From assembly GCA_910579865.1 (NCBI GenBank), contig CAJTXA010000012.1, positions 1 through 64,000 of the forward strand: a stretch of DNA of 64,000 bases. Reading direction: 5' to 3'. This DNA is from an uncultured Lachnospiraceae bacterium. Lineage in GTDB: Bacteria; Bacillota; Clostridia; Lachnospirales; Lachnospiraceae. A model generated the notes under the pieces. The model saw only the letters and a program-made list of their open reading frames with translations. It made no database searches and had not been told where the DNA came from. Shown piece after piece: positions 8,304 to 17,199 of this stretch; within the stretch, counting starts at the first letter, position 1, and every line of letters starts with the position of its first letter. Both the position numbers and the translations under genes were made by a program.

Positions 8304-10367
8304 TTAATCCGTTGGTCTGCCAGCTTCATAAGCGGCTTCAAATGCTGCATAGTCATCTGCAGTATAGGCAACTGTAGATGTCTCCCAATTCTTATATTTA
8401 TTAGGCTGAATACCAAATGGTGCATTTATTGTACTAAAATGATTAATTCTTGTAACCTTAAAGTTGATTTGATTAAAAACAGGAACAAACAGCGCATGAT
8501 TTATCATAAACGCTTCTGCCTCTGCAAAAGCAGCATATCTCTTATCTAAATCATCTGTAATTTTATCTGCCTCTTCTACTAAGCCAGTAAATTCCTCAAA
8601 TACAGCTTGTACATCTGCGGAGGCATCTGGAACGTTCTCATAATACTGAGCATAAAATGCATTGTCACCTGGATAAACCATTTGTCCTAAATAGTTCTGT
8701 GGATCCGCATAATCAGCTCCCCATCCATTGATAAAGAAGGATTGTAATCTTGGATTTCGAACTTCTTGTGTTAAATTAGAAACATAAGTTCTAATATTTA
8801 ACTGAATAAAATCATCTCCAAAACATTGAGAAAATACTTTCTTCAATACTTCTGCAGCATCTAGAGAAGTTTGACTACCAGAAAGAATAAAGTAATCTGC
8901 CTGTACAGGGAAAGTTACACCCTGTTCTGTCAATTCTGCCATTGCCTGTGCCTTTGCTTCTGCAAACTTTTCTGCATTTAATCTTGCTGCTTTTCCTTGT
9001 CCATCAGAACGATCCGTGGAACCATGATCCAATAAATCGGTTACTAATGTAGTATAGTCTGTACCATCTGAAGTAAAACATAAACCTCTTCCAGTAAAGG
9101 TATCTAACGTTTGTTTATTTGGATTTAAAGGATTCGATCTTGCCATATACTCTGTAAAATCCAATCCATAATACCATGCCTGACGGAATGCTTCATTTGA
9201 AATTGCTGTATTCCAATTGGTATCATCTGTTCCATCATCTTTTCTCTTATTGTAGTTAAAATGTACTACATAAGCATATTTACTTGGGTAAGTTTCTACC
9301 AAATTGTTATAATATTCGTGATTTGGATCATTATAAATTGTAGAAAATTGGCTCTCATTTAAACCAACAGCATCAATTTCTCCTGCCTGATATAACTGAT
9401 AACTTACATCTGATCCTTCAACCATCTTTACTGTTACACTATCAAATAATGTACAATCTTTATCCCAATAAGACTCGTTTTTTTCCATAACTTTTTCATT
9501 ATTATAGATAAAGCTTGTTAAGCGATAACATCCATTATACCATAACTGATCATTGGATACTTCCTTAAATCCTTGTGGTGTAATCTGCTCAATCATGGCT
9601 GCAGATACTGGATATAAGCAATTATAAGTTGCTACAGAATCAAAATATGGCTTTTCTGTTATACAATGATAAATTAAAGTATAATCATCTGGTGCTTCCA
9701 CTCCTACTATTTCAAGGAATTTTGTCGTATCCAAAGCCATTGCCTCTTCTGTTGGAAGTGATTTTGTATAGTCATAATATTCCTTTGCTCCCGAAATTAA
9801 ATCAATTGGCATAGAAGTATTATTTGCATCATTCTTTGCTGCATTTAACACCCACTCCAATCCTGTAATAAAATCTTGTGCTGTACAATCAGCCATTTTA
9901 TTTCCATTGACATCTACCCAGGTAACATCATTACGAAGCTTAAAAGTCCAAGTAAGACCTCCATCTTCTGTTCCCCACTCTGTAGCAATCGCTGGAACCA
10001 GATTTCCATATACATCACATGAAAGTAAACCATCCACCAAATTTGTCAGCACTTCTGATGTGGAACCAGTCTGTGTATAAAGCCAGTTTAACGTTTCACA
10101 TTCATGAGAACCTTGACTTTGTGTCATAACTAGATCTTTAATCGGTTCTCCTCCATTATCCACTACAGGAGCTTTTGGTGTACTAGAATTATCAGAAGTA
10201 GTTGTTTCTGAACTACCAGAAGTTGTTTCTGAATTACTTCCACCAGAGGTTGTTGTCTGATTTGTTGTTGGATTCGTGTTGTTATTTGGATTTCCACCAC
10301 AGCCTGTAAGTGAAGAAATCGTCAGAACAGACACTAACGCCATAGCTAAAATTTTGGATTTTCTCAT
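8304..10367 (-). CDS. oppA: Oligopeptide-binding lipoprotein OppA
   Basis: A 687-residue solute-binding lipoprotein (SBP family 5). The signal peptide ends in a lipobox SLTGC with Cys23 as the lipidated residue, followed by a Ser/Thr/Gly/Asn-rich linker of about 45 residues before the folded domain. The region NLVDGLLSCDVYGNLVPA resembles the family N-terminus, and WTFKLRNDVTW is a standard SBP_bac_5 motif. It is longer than the usual 530-600 residues, partly because of the linker. It captures extracellular peptides and delivers them to OppBC. A strong promoter and a 200-base leader with a hairpin lie upstream. Confidence 0.94.
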   Translation of the reverse strand: MRKSKILAMALVSVLTISSLTGCGGNPNNNTNPTTNQTTTSGGSNSETTSGSSETTTSDNSSTPKAPVVDNGGEPIKDLVMTQSQGSHECETLNWLYTQTGSTSEVLTNLVDGLLSCDVYGNLVPAIATEWGTEDGGLTWTFKLRNDVTWVDVNGNKMADCTAQDFITGLEWVLNAAKNDANNTSMPIDLISGAKEYYDYTKSLPTEEAMALDTTKFLEIVGVEAPDDYTLIYHCITEKPYFDSVATYNCLYPVSAAMIEQITPQGFKEVSNDQLWYNGCYRLTSFIYNNEKVMEKNESYWDKDCTLFDSVTVKMVEGSDVSYQLYQAGEIDAVGLNESQFSTIYNDPNHEYYNNLVETYPSKYAYVVHFNYNKRKDDGTDDTNWNTAISNEAFRQAWYYGLDFTEYMARSNPLNPNKQTLDTFTGRGLCFTSDGTDYTTLVTDLLDHGSTDRSDGQGKAARLNAEKFAEAKAQAMAELTEQGVTFPVQADYFILSGSQTSLDAAEVLKKVFSQCFGDDFIQLNIRTYVSNLTQEVRNPRLQSFFINGWGADYADPQNYLGQMVYPGDNAFYAQYYENVPDASADVQAVFEEFTGLVEEADKITDDLDKRYAAFAEAEAFMINHALFVPVFNQINFKVTRINHFSTINAPFGIQPNKYKNWETSTVAYTADDYAAFEAAYEAGRPTD

Positions 10368-10381
10368 TCTTCTTCCTCCCT

Positions 10382-10579
10382 CGTTATTATTTTAGCAACT
10401 TTATGCGTAAAATTTGTAAATGTCGAAATGAATCATGGATTATATGTCTAAATTGATTGGCTGGAAATCTAAGGACCTTCAAACAGTACATATAAACCCT
10501 AGAAAGCAAAAAGCACATACTTAGACTGTCTCTAAGTCTAAATCTGTGCCCCTTCACAACTTACTATGAACATTTACAC
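10382..10579 (-). promoter_or_regulatory. opp operon leader with terminator-like and alternative hairpins
   Basis: From the predicted start near 10579 to oppA there are about 200 untranslated bases. The RNA forms TTAGACT/AGTCTAA inside GCACA/TGTGC (about 10512-10548), immediately followed by TTTTTGCTTT, as in an intrinsic terminator. Next comes a second possible stem, TCTAGGG (10498-10504) with CCTTAGA (10469-10475). Early termination control of peptide uptake is a reasonable inference. No known riboswitch class could be assigned. Confidence 0.5.
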
Positions 10580-10585
10580 TATGAA

Positions 10586-10614
10586 ATTTTAACATGATAA
10601 AGCATATCTGTCAA
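10586..10614 (-). promoter_or_regulatory. Sigma-A promoter of the opp operon
   Basis: On the minus strand TTGACA (10609-10614) is separated by 17 bases from TAAAAT (10586-10591). This is an almost perfect vegetative promoter and explains expression of oppABCDF. Confidence 0.8.
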
Positions 10615-10619
10615 GCGGC

Positions 10620-10805
10620 AATCCATTATTTTTTTCAAAGCTATTATACCAAATTGTTACACTTTTACCTAGAATAACACCTTTTGCTAATTATTTATTC
10701 TATAAAATTTTCGAAAATTCGAATTATTTCTTATATTCTATAAACTTATATTTATAAAAAATCTTCCATATCCTTCAAAATTAATTTTCAATTTTTAAAG
10801 GTATA
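10620..10805. other. Intergenic DNA between the opp promoter and the next gene
   Basis: Very A+T-rich DNA with a short perfect palindrome AATTCGAATT near 10720. No open frame with a ribosome binding site and no recognisable RNA were seen. Confidence 0.4.
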
Positions 10806-10834
10806 TTGCGTATTAAATATGTATATGTTATAAT
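10806..10834 (+). promoter_or_regulatory. Promoter of the small membrane protein gene
   Basis: TTGCGT (10806-10811), 17 bases, then a perfect TATAAT (10829-10834). It lies 74 bases before the start codon at 10909. Confidence 0.7.
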
Positions 10835-10908
10835 ATGACAAATATCAAAATAACTACTATTTCTATACAATACGAATCAAAAAAGAAAGATAATTTGAAG
10901 GAGACCAT

Positions 10909-11313
10909 ATGAAAAAATATATCAAGCCATATATGATACGTCCTATTTTATATAAAATTATAACAAAATTTTCAATAGGTCTAACATTATGTTTATTATG
11001 GGATCGATTCCTAAATAAAGAAAAATTATACAGTATCTGGGAATATCCATTTTTTCTTACTGGTTGTATTCTACTATCTGGAGTATGGTTTTGTTATCTT
11101 AAATTAGATCATTTTACTATCCACCATCTTTTGGAACGCAAACAACATCCTTCTAAAAAACACCATGCTACAAAATCTATGGTCGATTTTGCAGATGAGA
11201 AAATAATCTCCTTTGATGAACTTACACCTAAAGAGCAGACTATTTGTAATCTATGTTCCAATTTAATTACAGGGATTCTTTTTCTTCTTCCTGCCCTTAT
11301 CCTTCTACTTTAA
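10909..11313 (+). CDS. Small membrane protein of unknown function
   Basis: A 134-residue protein that I do not recognise. It has three probable membrane helices: about residues 17-36, 45-66 and 116-134. Between helices two and three lies a polar loop with a basic His/Lys-rich stretch (HHLLERKQHPSKKHHATK) and then an acidic segment. It has its own promoter and a good ribosome binding site (GAAGGAG, eight bases before the ATG), and a terminator follows, so it is probably a real single-gene unit. It sits between the opp operon and the end of the glycopolymer operon, without an evident functional link to either. Confidence 0.7.
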   Translation: MKKYIKPYMIRPILYKIITKFSIGLTLCLLWDRFLNKEKLYSIWEYPFFLTGCILLSGVWFCYLKLDHFTIHHLLERKQHPSKKHHATKSMVDFADEKIISFDELTPKEQTICNLCSNLITGILFLLPALILLL

Positions 11314-11326
11314 CATCTTTCTCTGT

Positions 11327-11380
11327 AAAAATACCCCCTACTAGATCCTTCCTCTTTTTAAATCTAAAATAGGGGATTTT
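11327..11380. terminator. Bidirectional terminator after the glycopolymer operon
   Basis: AAAATACCCCCTA (from 11327) and TAGGGGATTTT (11370-11380) can pair with one or two bulges. On the minus strand the hairpin is followed by TATTTTT just after the last gene of the large operon; on the plus strand by ATTTTATT after the small membrane protein gene. Confidence 0.6.
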
Positions 11381-11381
11381 A

Positions 11382-12947
11382 TTACTTAAAATTAGGATTT
11401 AATAAAACAATAAAGAACTTATCTTCATAAATAATATTATGTCCTGTATCTAGCAACATCTGCTTGTATGTTTCTTGGTTTTTATCGTCAACTGTAATTA
11501 GAGCATATTTCGCATTTTTATTCTCTTTTCCTGCTATCATATAATTCAAACCACATCCTGCTGGCAATGTTAAATACATAAAATTTACTGTTCCATAATG
11601 TGCAACTGTATTTTCCCAAACACTATTATCTTTTGATATTTCAATTACTTCTTCCATCTGTTTTTTTTCTGCCAAAATAGTGTCTGTATATTGTGCAATA
11701 GAAGCTCGTTCATCTACTATCTGGCTATAATACCCCCATATACTGACTATACTTAATAAAGATATTAAAATAAACCCTTTTTTATCAATCCGATTTTCTA
11801 CAAATATCAAAAATAAAAGTGCCATTATAAGTCCTGTATTAATCCCTCTGCACAATGTCCATCTGCTTCCAGTATATAGCATACAATATCCAAACAAAAA
11901 TCCTGCCGTCACCCATAAAGCTAAAATATAATAATTCTTATTACCTGTGAAGCAATCTGTCTTATCTATATTTTTTAATAGACGGAGTAACACTACCATT
12001 AAATAACATAAAAATAATAAATAAAATGAAAAAAACCAAAATAAAATAGTATCCCCATTTAATAAATTAGGAAAATCCACAGTTGCCAAGTTATTAAAAA
12101 AAAGATCCAATACATAACAAATTCCATGATACCACCCTTTATCCTTTATTGTTTGAATAATTTGATGAATCGTAGATGTTGTATAGGGAGAGCTAGTTAA
12201 TGAAACAAAATGATTAGCTGAAACTGTAGTCAAACCTGTTATGATAAAACTAATCCCTGCACGTAATAAAAACTTTTTCTTTCTAAAAAAAAACCAGCAA
12301 AATAATGGAACTACTAATGAAAAAATTAAGTAAACAGTAATTGCATAATATATAATTATAACAATTATTATTGTTATAAAAAAATCCTTTCCAGAAAATT
12401 TTTGATTCTTCTTTTGCGATTTCTGTTCCAGCCAAATTAATAAAGCAGTTAAAATAATCCCAAGTGAATAACGTAATCCTTCTGACATAGATGTCATAGA
12501 ATATCCTATTGCAATTGTTAAACAAATATAAGTTCCAATTAACCATACTTTTTGCTTTTTATCTGGTTTTGTTAAGATTAAAAATATAAATAATGAAATT
12601 GATAAAAAAGTCATGTTAGCCAAAGCCATAGAATATAAATTCCATCCAAAAATTTTTCCAAACAAGAAATAAGGCAAAAGCGGAGTACCCCCCCATGCTG
12701 CCCATTTTCCAATTACTGCATGTGTTCCATTATATCCATAATATCCAAATGGTTCTCCATATTGAATCATTGTATTTACTTGATTCCACCACCCAACTTC
12801 ATCATTCCAAGCAGGAAGTAACATAGAAAATCGCAATTTATAACCATTCAAAAATAAAATAAATCCTACCACTAAAAATGGCAATAAAACAACTATTACA
12901 TTTAATAAGTAGGCTTCTATTTTATTATATCTTTGTTGTTCTTTCAT
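11382..12947 (-). CDS. Polytopic membrane protein, GT-C glycosyltransferase-like
   Basis: A 521-residue protein with about eleven predicted membrane helices. The first extracytoplasmic loop carries PAWNDEVGWWNQ with adjacent acidic residues, a position where GT-C fold transferases using lipid-linked sugars keep their catalytic Asp/Glu. The C-terminal 90 residues form a soluble domain. Family membership beyond this topology cannot be seen directly. It is the last gene of the glycopolymer operon, next to a second protein of similar type, so transfer of a sugar from undecaprenyl phosphate to the polymer outside the membrane is the likely role. Codons for WGG lie in a G7 run (12688-12694), a possible phase-variable tract. 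A polymerase or ligase role is an alternative. Confidence 0.6.
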   Translation of the reverse strand: MKEQQRYNKIEAYLLNVIVVLLPFLVVGFILFLNGYKLRFSMLLPAWNDEVGWWNQVNTMIQYGEPFGYYGYNGTHAVIGKWAAWGGTPLLPYFLFGKIFGWNLYSMALANMTFLSISLFIFLILTKPDKKQKVWLIGTYICLTIAIGYSMTSMSEGLRYSLGIILTALLIWLEQKSQKKNQKFSGKDFFITIIIVIIIYYAITVYLIFSLVVPLFCWFFFRKKKFLLRAGISFIITGLTTVSANHFVSLTSSPYTTSTIHQIIQTIKDKGWYHGICYVLDLFFNNLATVDFPNLLNGDTILFWFFSFYLLFLCYLMVVLLRLLKNIDKTDCFTGNKNYYILALWVTAGFLFGYCMLYTGSRWTLCRGINTGLIMALLFLIFVENRIDKKGFILISLLSIVSIWGYYSQIVDERASIAQYTDTILAEKKQMEEVIEISKDNSVWENTVAHYGTVNFMYLTLPAGCGLNYMIAGKENKNAKYALITVDDKNQETYKQMLLDTGHNIIYEDKFFIVLLNPNFK

Positions 12948-12976
12948 TTTTTCTCCTTAAACCAAATAAAAATCTT

Positions 12977-14158
12977 CTAAAATTTCATACCTTCAACTGT
13001 AATCAAACAAAAAATATAGTAACACCCACACAACAAATGAAATAATAATACTACTAATAAAATAGAATTTTTTATTACTTGTCTTTTATCATTCATTTTC
13101 ATTTCTTTTATATCGTTTACAAAATAAATCAACACAACCATCCATAATATAAAAGTGGATAATGCTGACGCCCATCCAAAATTGCCATGATATTTTCTTC
13201 TTCCATTTTCATATAAAAGAGCATATTCCAACCATGCCATTCCCTGATAGCATATACTTAATTGAATATCCATTTTCTGATATACTTTTTTTATATTCCA
13301 TAATAAATACAATATTGGAAAGAAAAAAAGTAATAATAAAGAAATCCATACATTTGGAGAAAAATATGATGGAACTTCCAACCAGCTAATACCAATCCCC
13401 TCTGCAGAATCTCCTTTATAAAAAGACGCTATAAATTGATACATCATTAAAAAAACTCCGGGAACAAAAGTAAAACATAAATAAATATATTGTTTAAAAT
13501 TTCGAAATTTATCTTTTATACACAAAATAAGCAAATACCCCCCCAAACCTGGAATAAACCCTTGTATAAAAGAAGGTTTTGCTAATACACTTAAAAAAAT
13601 AAGAATTGATAAAGTAATATATTGTTTTCTTTTTATTTCAATTTTCTGTTGTATACTAGCTAATAATTTTAATACCATAAAAAAGCAACAAATAGCAAAT
13701 GGTTTTACTACTAAACTGGTTGGATTATGCCAAATATTAGGGGTTCCCTGACCCAAATAAATTTTCTCATTATACCAAGGAATATAAAGTGGCCCTACTA
13801 ACAATAAAATAAAACTAATCAGTTCTGACTTTTCCACATAATAAATCTTCATAATTTTATTAATAAAACAATATATCAAAACATTTATTAATGCGCTAAC
13901 AATTGCTACTGCATACTCCATAGGAATATATAAGATTTTAGAAACTAATTTTATAAGAATATGCCACATAAAATATGGGTTTTCATTTAAAAAATAATCT
14001 ACAATAGATCCTAGCTGTATTTTATCTGCAATAATCATATGAGAACGATAATCAGAACCCTGTACTACCAACTTAAAAATGATAGTATAGGTGATTGTAT
14101 ATAAAATAACCGCAAACATTAATCTATAAATTAAATTTTTTTTCCCTTCTAATTCCAT
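12977..14158 (-). CDS. Polytopic membrane protein, second GT-C-like protein
   Basis: A 393-residue protein with about ten predicted helices. The N-terminal helix is followed by an extracytoplasmic segment QGSDYRSHMI with an acidic residue, again as in GT-C proteins, and the region NIWHNPTSLVVKPFA lies in a later loop. It resembles the neighbour only in topology. Expected action is on the outer face of the membrane, using a polyprenyl-phosphate sugar. A G7 tract (13538-13544 on the plus strand) encodes part of PGLGGYLL. A 100-base gap with a perfect hairpin separates it from the acyl carrier protein gene. Function is inferred from context; it could instead be a polymer O-antigen polymerase-like protein. 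Confidence 0.55.
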   Translation of the reverse strand: MELEGKKNLIYRLMFAVILYTITYTIIFKLVVQGSDYRSHMIIADKIQLGSIVDYFLNENPYFMWHILIKLVSKILYIPMEYAVAIVSALINVLIYCFINKIMKIYYVEKSELISFILLLVGPLYIPWYNEKIYLGQGTPNIWHNPTSLVVKPFAICCFFMVLKLLASIQQKIEIKRKQYITLSILIFLSVLAKPSFIQGFIPGLGGYLLILCIKDKFRNFKQYIYLCFTFVPGVFLMMYQFIASFYKGDSAEGIGISWLEVPSYFSPNVWISLLLLFFFPILYLLWNIKKVYQKMDIQLSICYQGMAWLEYALLYENGRRKYHGNFGWASALSTFILWMVVLIYFVNDIKEMKMNDKRQVIKNSILLVVLLFHLLCGCYYIFCLITVEGMKF

Positions 14159-14187
14159 TTTAAATTTCCCTTCAAATTAACAACATT

Positions 14188-14216
14188 TTATGCTCTTCAA
14201 AAAATGAAGAGCATAA
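14188..14216 (-). other. Perfect 11-bp hairpin inside the glycopolymer operon
   Basis: TTATGCTCTTC (14188-14198) and GAAGAGCATAA (14206-14216) form a perfect stem with a seven-base loop in the gap between the ACP gene and the next membrane protein gene. In the direction of the operon no T-run follows, so it is more likely an mRNA processing or stabilising element, or a leaky terminator, than a full stop. Confidence 0.5.
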
Positions 14217-14260
14217 TTTTTCCCTTTTATTATCTTACAAAAAATACGAAACTATAGTAA

Positions 14261-14500
14261 TTAAAACTCTATTTTATACTTTGCTAAAATTTCAATCCCT
14301 TTCTTAAAAGAATTAAAATCAATAATATCATCTGTATCCATCATAATATCAAAAGTATCTTCCAAAGTACCAATTAATCCCATATGTCCAACGGAATCCC
14401 ATGCTACAATATCTTGATATTTTAAATTTTCTAACTGTTCCTCTGCAATTTCAAATGTTTCCATAAATATCTTTTTGTACTTTTCTAAATTTGTCATCAT
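14261..14500 (-). CDS. Acyl carrier protein
   Basis: A 79-residue acidic protein with the phosphopantetheine attachment motif WDSVGHM, Ser36 being the modified residue. Length and helix pattern match an acyl or peptidyl carrier protein. It differs from housekeeping AcpP (DSLD motif), which suggests a pathway-dedicated carrier. AAGGAG lies just before a double ATG (14500 or 14497). It is surrounded by a short-chain dehydrogenase and, farther upstream in the operon, an AMP ligase, LuxE and LuxC. It most likely holds an activated acyl or hydroxyacyl intermediate as a thioester during synthesis of the polymer substituent. Confidence 0.85.
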   Translation of the reverse strand: MMTNLEKYKKIFMETFEIAEEQLENLKYQDIVAWDSVGHMGLIGTLEDTFDIMMDTDDIIDFNSFKKGIEILAKYKIEF

Positions 14501-14543
14501 AAACTCTCCTTTTCTTTTTCAACTATAAATCACTGCTAATTTT

Positions 14544-15299
14544 TTATATGCCTCCATCTACACGAATAACTTCTCCTGTTACATAAGAACTTAAATCGCT
14601 TGCTAATACCATTACCATATTTGCTATTTCCCTTGGCTGTGCTGATCTATGTAAAGGGCATCTTTCCATAATTTTAATATAATCTGACTCTGACATAGTT
14701 CGAATTAACTTTGTATCAACAACTCCTGGTGCTACTGCATTTACACGAATCCCATAATCTGCAAGCTCCTTAGCAAGCGATTTTGTCATTGCATTTACTG
14801 CACCTTTGCTTGCACTATATATAGTTTGTCCTCTATTTCCATCAAATCCAAGATAAGAACTTATATTCACAATGCAGCCTTGCTTTTTACGCACCATCTG
14901 TCTACTTACCAATTGTGCAAATTGAAGCTGTGCAAAAAAATTAACATTAAATAGCTCATACGATTTTTCCATTGATATCATAGGAAGAAGTGCATCATAA
15001 GCCATTCCAGCATTATTAATTAAAATGTCAATTTTATCCTCTTCTTTTTTTATCTTTAAAATAGTCTTCTTCATCTGTTCATTATCTGTCAATTCAAAAT
15101 AAACTGGCCTGATCCACACATGATTCTCTTCTGCAAGTTGTGTTAAATAAATCTCAAATTCATCATTTTGTGTTCTTGCACATGCCCAAATATTGGCTCC
15201 ATTTTCTGCAAATACCTTCACTGTAGCATAACCTATTCCACTTGCTGCCCCTGTAATAATCGCATTTTTATTTTGAAGTATTCCATATTTATGCTGCAT
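14544..15299 (-). CDS. Short-chain dehydrogenase/reductase (FabG-like), copy 1
   Basis: A 251-residue classical SDR. Visible elements: cofactor motif TGAASGIG near residue 17, NNAG near 92, the catalytic Ser in NISSYLG, and YSASK with catalytic Tyr and Lys near 158-162; the C-terminus VTGEVIRVDGG is standard. NADP(H)-linked reduction of a keto group is expected. It is clearly a paralog of the SDR encoded at 17196-17936: both contain ANIWACAR and VYFELT at equivalent positions, which is unusual for FabG. The two copies flank the split transketolase. The ATG at 15299 has GGAGG nine bases upstream. The substrate could be an ACP-bound acyl chain or a free ketose. Confidence 0.85.
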   Translation of the reverse strand: MQHKYGILQNKNAIITGAASGIGYATVKVFAENGANIWACARTQNDEFEIYLTQLAEENHVWIRPVYFELTDNEQMKKTILKIKKEEDKIDILINNAGMAYDALLPMISMEKSYELFNVNFFAQLQFAQLVSRQMVRKKQGCIVNISSYLGFDGNRGQTIYSASKGAVNAMTKSLAKELADYGIRVNAVAPGVVDTKLIRTMSESDYIKIMERCPLHRSAQPREIANMVMVLASDLSSYVTGEVIRVDGGI

Positions 15300-15347
15300 G
15301 TTCTGTTACCTCCAAATTCTTATTCAAAGGCAACCACTCTCTTTTTA

Positions 15348-16367
15348 TCATATCAGCTGAAAAGTACCCCCCCGAAATTGATTGTCCATTTTTTCATCTT
15401 CCTTTCTAAATTGAAGAATTTTATCTTTTATCTGATTTGCAATTAAACCACTTTGTTCTAATTGATAACGATAACTTCCCGATTTTGGAAAAAAATCAGG
15501 AATCCCAATATTTAAAAATGGGGGATGTGTTCCCTTTTTTGCAACATATTCTGCAATTATGCTCCCGAGTCCTCCATATACACTATGTTCCTCTACCACA
15601 ACAATCATACTATAGTTATGAATTGCCTGATCAATTACTTTTGTATCAAGTGGTTTAATTGTATGCATGTTAAAAACACTACATGAAATTCCTTCCTTTT
15701 TTAATAACTTTGTTGCTTCTAATGATTCATATACCATAGAACCTGCTGCAATTAAACAAATCTCCTTACCAAATTCTAATTCAATTGCTTTCCCAATCTC
15801 ATACGAATAATCCTCCTGATATATGATTGGTGTATTCACTGGTCCTGTAAGGCGAATATAAGTTGGATCTTTTGTTTCTGATACTGCCAAAATACATTTG
15901 ATTACTTCCATACAATCAGCTGGAGAAATTACAACAATATTAGGAAGTGCACACATCAAAGCTTCATCTTCTATACTCATATGTGTTGCCCCTAAAATAC
16001 CCGCTGCAAATCCTGCTGTCAATCCTATCAACTTTATTGGCAATTTCATATAAGACATATTTACTCTTACTTGATCTGCGCACCTAGAGGTCGCAAAACT
16101 TGCATATGTAGTAACAAATGGAAGAAATCCTTCTTTTGCCAATCCTCCAGCTGCTCCAACCATATTTTGTTCTGCAATTCCAAAATTATAAAGTTGATCT
16201 TGATATTCCTTTTTAAAACGTTCTAGCCCAGAAAAAAAACATAAATCCGCAGTCAGCATTAATATATTAGGATTTATTTTCGCCAATTCTAATGCTGCAG
16301 CTCCAAGCGCACCACTAGGTCCTAGTCTAGACCAAACACGTGCATTTCTTGCTGAAAATTCGATCAT
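15348..16367 (-). CDS. Transketolase, C-terminal subunit
   Basis: A 339-residue subunit holding the pyrimidine-binding and C-terminal domains of a two-gene transketolase. FGIAEQNMVGAAGGLA near residue 71 contains the Glu that activates thiamine diphosphate, and the end of the protein has the transketolase C domain (MHTIKPLD, EEHSVYGGLG). I start at the ATG 16367, just after the stop of the N-terminal subunit with GGAAGG upstream; a TTG twelve bases earlier is less likely. Only with its partner can it transfer a two-carbon ketol unit. The last residues FRGGTFQLI are encoded across a G7 tract (15368-15374), so slippage would alter only the C-terminus. Role in the polymer pathway is inferred from position. 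Confidence 0.9.
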   Translation of the reverse strand: MIEFSARNARVWSRLGPSGALGAAALELAKINPNILMLTADLCFFSGLERFKKEYQDQLYNFGIAEQNMVGAAGGLAKEGFLPFVTTYASFATSRCADQVRVNMSYMKLPIKLIGLTAGFAAGILGATHMSIEDEALMCALPNIVVISPADCMEVIKCILAVSETKDPTYIRLTGPVNTPIIYQEDYSYEIGKAIELEFGKEICLIAAGSMVYESLEATKLLKKEGISCSVFNMHTIKPLDTKVIDQAIHNYSMIVVVEEHSVYGGLGSIIAEYVAKKGTHPPFLNIGIPDFFPKSGSYRYQLEQSGLIANQIKDKILQFRKEDEKMDNQFRGGTFQLI

Positions 16368-16368
16368 A

Positions 16369-17199
16369 CTATACAACACCTTCCAATTCTTCGATTGCTT
16401 GCTTATATTGTTCCTTTGAAATTCTAGAATTATGGAAACGCCAGTCTCTTTCCATAAATGAAATTCCTTTTCCTTTTATTGTATTAGCCAAAATCACAAA
16501 TGGCTTTTTTGATTCTATTGTAAATACATCTAATAATTCTTCTATACAATGTCCATCTACCTCACAAACATGCCAACCAAAATCACGCCACTTCTCTGCA
16601 ATTGGCTGCATTTCCATTACTTCTTTCGTATCCCCATCATATTGCATTTGATTCTGATCTACTACTGCCACTAACTGATTTAATTGAAAATGAGATGCAC
16701 TAGCTGCCGCCTCCCAGACAGAACCTTCATTACATTCCCCATCTCCAAGTAAAACGAATACTCGAGAAGAAAGATAGTTTTTTCTTTTTAACGCAAGAGC
16801 CACCCCTACACCAAGAGAAAGACCCTGCCCTAAGCTTCCACTGGCAAATTCAACACCAGGTACACCATGACAAGATGGATGTGCCGTTAGGTGAGAACCA
16901 TCCTTTTTAAAACAATACAATTCTTCTTCTGATAACATTCCAGCTTGCACCAATGTAGGATATAAAGCAAGAGCAGCATGTCCCTTACTTAATATCACAC
17001 GATCTCGTTCATCCCATTTTAAATTTTCCAATCGAAATTTTAAAGTCCCAATATACAATGCGGCCAATATTTCTACCATAGAAAGACTTCCTCCTAAATG
17101 AGCACCAACGCCTCCAACAGCATAGGTCATTTCTATAATATTCTTACGGATCTGTGCAGCAGCCTTCTTACACTTCTCTATTCTTTCTATCTGTGTCAT
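16369..17199 (-). CDS. Transketolase, N-terminal subunit
   Basis: A 276-residue thiamine diphosphate-binding subunit: GAHLGGSLS near residue 33, KGHAALALYP, and the diphosphate/Mg motif GDGECNEGSVWEAA followed by the conserved Asn about 28 residues on (VDQNQMQYDG). The start overlaps the upstream SDR stop (ATGA). Split transketolases are a natural family in anaerobes and archaea, so this is not a broken gene. A dedicated copy inside a polysaccharide operon suggests C2-ketol transfer onto an aldehyde, or supply of a pentulose phosphate for a CDP-polyol. Housekeeping pentose metabolism is less likely given the neighbours. Confidence 0.92.
   Translation of the reverse strand: MTQIERIEKCKKAAAQIRKNIIEMTYAVGGVGAHLGGSLSMVEILAALYIGTLKFRLENLKWDERDRVILSKGHAALALYPTLVQAGMLSEEELYCFKKDGSHLTAHPSCHGVPGVEFASGSLGQGLSLGVGVALALKRKNYLSSRVFVLLGDGECNEGSVWEAAASASHFQLNQLVAVVDQNQMQYDGDTKEVMEMQPIAEKWRDFGWHVCEVDGHCIEELLDVFTIESKKPFVILANTIKGKGISFMERDWRFHNSRISKEQYKQAIEELEGVV

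Noticed and set aside
10440..10510. Resemblance of the opp leader to ykkC-type riboswitches (CTAGGG followed by GGTCC)
   Set aside because: The two motifs pair with each other in a simple hairpin, and the expected P1 helix and GGTCCGAGAG-type core are missing. Short matches only.
15348..17199. Transketolase broken by a frameshift into two genes
   Set aside because: Each part has its own ribosome binding site and complete domain ends, and two-subunit transketolases are a normal family in anaerobes.
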